From assembly GCA_036337765.1 (NCBI GenBank), contig JAYZDP010000188.1:1-46791 (forward strand): DNA of 46,791 bases. Reading direction: 5' to 3'. Below, piece after piece: positions 44,885 to 46,791 of this stretch. Position 1 is the first letter of the stretch, and each line of letters begins with the position of its first letter. Origin of the DNA: JAYZDP01 sp036337765 (GTDB lineage: Bacteria > Acidobacteriota > Thermoanaerobaculia > Multivoradales > Multivoraceae). Made by a program: the position numbers and the translations under genes. The notes under the pieces are model-generated. The model did no database searches and had not been told where the DNA came from. It saw only the letters and a list, made by a program, of their open reading frames with translations.

Positions 44885-46414
44885 TCAGTCCCGTTCTTTG
44901 GGTTTATCGGTGCTCGGAGCCGTGGGCCAGTCGGAGGTTGGCTCGGAATTCTCCGTGGGCTCCGCGGCTCCTAGGCTTCTCAGGAGGGCGGCGATGCGGG
45001 GGCGTTCGGCCGAAAGGCCGTTGGCGCCGACGAGGGCAAGGCGGGTTTCGGCGAGGGCTAGGGGGGTTTGGTTCTGGGCGTTGGTTGCCTCCAGGTTGGC
45101 GCCGTTGGCGGCCAGCAGCTCCACGATGGAGGGGAAGTCCTTCTTGACGGCGTCGTGAAGGGCGGTGTTGCCTTGGGCGTCGGGGGTGTTCGGGTCGATG
45201 CCCAAGGCGAGGAGGATGCGGATGATCTCGGCGGAGCGGCGCTCCTCTTCTTCGACTTCCGTTGGCTCGAGGATGCGGTGGCGGCGGTCCTCCTGGGGCA
45301 TGAGGGGGTTGCCGACCGCGGCCTGTAGCGAGGTGGCTCCGGTGGAGGGGATGGCGGTGGGGTCGGCGCCGGCCTTGGCGAGCAGGCGGACGATCTCGAG
45401 CTCGCCGAACTTGGCGGCGAGCCAGAAGGCGTTGGCGCCGATCTCCTGATGACGGATGTTGTAGTCGATCGAGAAGCGGCGGCCGGGAGTGCCGCGAGTG
45501 ACGGGAAGGTCGGGGTCGGCTCCCTTTTCGAGCAGCGCGCGAACCACCTCGACCTGGCTTCGCAGAATCGCGGCATGCATCGCCGTGTAGCCGGCGTTGG
45601 CCGCGTCGGGGTTGGCGCCGGCCTCGATCAGGTGCAGCGCGAGGGGACTGTGGCCGCTGTGGGCGGTCAGCACCAAAGCGCTCGTCCCCGAGGCATTAGC
45701 GTCGTCGGGGTCGGCGCCGGCGGCGAGGAGCCGCTTCGCCACTTCGACATCGCCGTTGCGGGCAGCAAAGATCAGCGCCGTCGAGCCGCCGTGCGCCATG
45801 CGGAAGTTGCCGGTCGGGTTGGTGTTGCCTGCGGTGTTCTCGAGCTGGGTTCGGACCTTGGTGCGGGCGTGAATGTCGGCACCGAAGTCGGCGAGCAGGC
45901 TCACCACGTCGGCGTGACGCTGCGCGGCCGCCCACATCAGGGCTGTCTGGCCGCGCGCGTTCTCGGCCGCATTGATATCGGCACCTGCGGCGACGAGAAG
46001 GGCCACGGCTTCCCTGTCGCCCGAGCGTGCCGCGACCATCAGCGGGGTCTCGCCCATCCGTAGCTTGGCCTCAGGATCGGCGCCGGCTTCGAGAAGGCGC
46101 CCGATCATGGTCGCATCGCCGTTTTCGGCGGCGACCCACAGGGGTGTGGCACCGAGCTCGTTGGCGGCGTTCGGATCGGCACCTGCGTCCAGCAGGTCGC
46201 CTGCCGAGTCGAGGTCGCGGCGGTGTGCGGCCCAGTGCAGAGCGGTCGCGCCGTCTCGCTGCGGCGCGTTGGGGTCGGCGCCTGCCGCCAGCAGAGTCTC
46301 GAGCTGGGCCCGATCTCCGGATCGGGCAGCGCTCACGACTTCCGGCACAGCCGCGTCCACGCCTACGGCTGGGGCGGCGAGCGCCGCGATCAGTCCAACC
46401 GATGTGAGCTGCAT
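44885..46414 (-). CDS. Secreted ankyrin-repeat protein (second copy)
   Basis: 509 residues from the ATG at 46412-46414. A signal peptide (VGLIAALAAPAVGVDAA) leads directly into repeats: VVSAARSGDRAQLETLLAAG, TALHWAAHRRDLDSAGDLLD, TPLWVAAENGDATMIGRLLE, TPLMVAARSGDREAVALLVA, TALMWAAAQRHADVVSLLAD and TALIFAARNGDVEVAKRLLA. An insert (NTAGNTNPTGNFRMAHGG) interrupts the series, and the C-terminal tail ends PSTDKPKERD. It has the same plan as the ankyrin protein at 17796-19433, insert included. It is divergent from a DUF1592-type cytochrome gene 133 bp away and converges on the amidohydrolase gene. Confidence 0.93.
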   Translation of the reverse strand: MQLTSVGLIAALAAPAVGVDAAVPEVVSAARSGDRAQLETLLAAGADPNAPQRDGATALHWAAHRRDLDSAGDLLDAGADPNAANELGATPLWVAAENGDATMIGRLLEAGADPEAKLRMGETPLMVAARSGDREAVALLVAAGADINAAENARGQTALMWAAAQRHADVVSLLADFGADIHARTKVRTQLENTAGNTNPTGNFRMAHGGSTALIFAARNGDVEVAKRLLAAGADPDDANASGTSALVLTAHSGHSPLALHLIEAGANPDAANAGYTAMHAAILRSQVEVVRALLEKGADPDLPVTRGTPGRRFSIDYNIRHQEIGANAFWLAAKFGELEIVRLLAKAGADPTAIPSTGATSLQAAVGNPLMPQEDRRHRILEPTEVEEEERRSAEIIRILLALGIDPNTPDAQGNTALHDAVKKDFPSIVELLAANGANLEATNAQNQTPLALAETRLALVGANGLSAERPRIAALLRSLGAAEPTENSEPTSDWPTAPSTDKPKERD

Positions 46415-46547
46415 GATCGATACGCTACCGCAGTCGAGCGCGGTCAGAGCGGGCCGAGCGCGTTGACAGCTCTCGCGCGGGTGGCACACACTGGATCGCT
46501 GCTTGTCTAGACACGAGTCGAGATGGAATCGACGCCGTTCGGCGTCC
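46415..46547. promoter_or_regulatory. Divergent intergenic region between ankyrin and cytochrome genes
   Basis: 133 bp between two divergent starts; promoters for both must lie here. I see no clear palindrome or -35/-10 pair. Confidence 0.4.
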
Positions 46548-46791
46548 ATGCGGGCCGCTCTGCTGTTCGGTCTGGCCGTCGCTAGTGCGGCCGCGGCTCA
46601 GACCGGGGCTGGCCGGGTCGGCGCGACCTTCGACCGGTACTGCACGGGCTGTCACAGCGAGCGCCAGCAGCAGGCAGGGCTGGTATTGGAAAACGCCGAT
46701 CTGGCGGCGGTGGGCGCGCGCGCCAACACCTGGGAGAAGGTTGCCGCCAAGCTCCGTGCGCGCGCCATGCCGCCGGTCGGACGACCGCGCC
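46548..46791 (+). CDS. Secreted cytochrome c-like protein, DUF1592 type (3' end cut by window)
   Basis: The first 81 residues only. A signal peptide (AALLFGLAVASAAAAQ) from the ATG at 46548 is followed by a haem c motif in FDRYCTGCHSERQQQAGL and by WEKVAAKLRARAMPPVGRPR. The same spacing and wording occur in the DUF1592 protein at 20812-23205 (CLGCH then KVVRKLRARQMPP), so the missing part probably holds the DUF1587-DUF1585 series. An in-frame TTG at 46503 is possible but spoils the signal peptide. It is divergent from an ankyrin gene. Confidence 0.85.
   Translation, partial: MRAALLFGLAVASAAAAQTGAGRVGATFDRYCTGCHSERQQQAGLVLENADLAAVGARANTWEKVAAKLRARAMPPVGRPR

Overview
This is a high-GC, gene-dense stretch of bacterial chromosome with no rRNA, tRNA, insertion sequence, phage or CRISPR that I can see. 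The gene families suggest an aerobic heterotroph of the Acidobacteriota or a related phylum (Verrucomicrobiota and Planctomycetota are alternatives). They include DUF1592/DUF1588-type secreted cytochromes with DUF1552 partners, secreted ankyrin proteins, PQQ-like beta-propellers, TolB-propeller/amidohydrolase fusions, phytanoyl-CoA dioxygenase-like oxygenases, luciferase-like oxidoreductases and a sulfatase. The assignment is an inference from gene content only. Both window ends cut genes: a sulfatase on the left and a DUF1592-type cytochrome on the right.

Layout. 1-9.85 kb: sulfatase (partial), crotonase, acyl-CoA ligase, a 1142-residue single-chain biotin-dependent acyl-CoA carboxylase, a GST-like protein, a P-loop remnant and TypA/BipA. 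9.85-13.9 kb: arylsulfotransferase-like lipoprotein, PhyH oxygenase and a PQQ-like propeller. 13.9-16 kb: a decayed secreted-protein gene and an MFS transporter. 16-23.2 kb: a minus-strand run of DUF1592 cytochrome, DUF1552 Tat protein, ankyrin protein, secreted redoxin and DUF1697 protein. 23.3-29.5 kb: Gfo/Idh/MocA oxidoreductase divergent from a luciferase-like oxidoreductase, a small membrane protein, VOC protein, AMIN lipoprotein, a large alpha/beta hydrolase and TetR/FHA fragments. 29.7-34 kb: half of a GyrI-like domain and a sugar ABC transporter operon interrupted by a redoxin-like fragment. 34-36.6 kb: cytochrome c/copper monooxygenase-like fusion and two small secreted proteins. 36.6-40.2 kb: TetR regulator with a palindromic operator, divergent from an operon of PhyH remnant, PhyH, luciferase-like and MaoC-like proteins. 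40.2-46.8 kb: PQQ-like propeller, TolB-propeller/amidohydrolase, and a second ankyrin gene divergent from a second DUF1592-type cytochrome.

Main discovery. The redoxin gene at 16565-17749 (minus) reads through one in-frame TGA exactly where this thioredoxin-fold family has the first cysteine of its CPYC motif, giving U-P-Y-C. Fourteen nucleotides after the UGA the mRNA can fold a perfect 6-bp hairpin with a GGUCG loop, the spacing and loop expected of a bacterial SECIS. I read it as an intact secreted selenoprotein, fused to a C-terminal DsbD-alpha-like domain and placed directly downstream of a cytochrome/DUF1552/ankyrin cluster. A routine ORF caller splits it into two proteins.

A second theme is decay. 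Seven truncated or internally deleted gene remnants sit between intact genes, two of them keeping both ends of the gene but lacking the middle.
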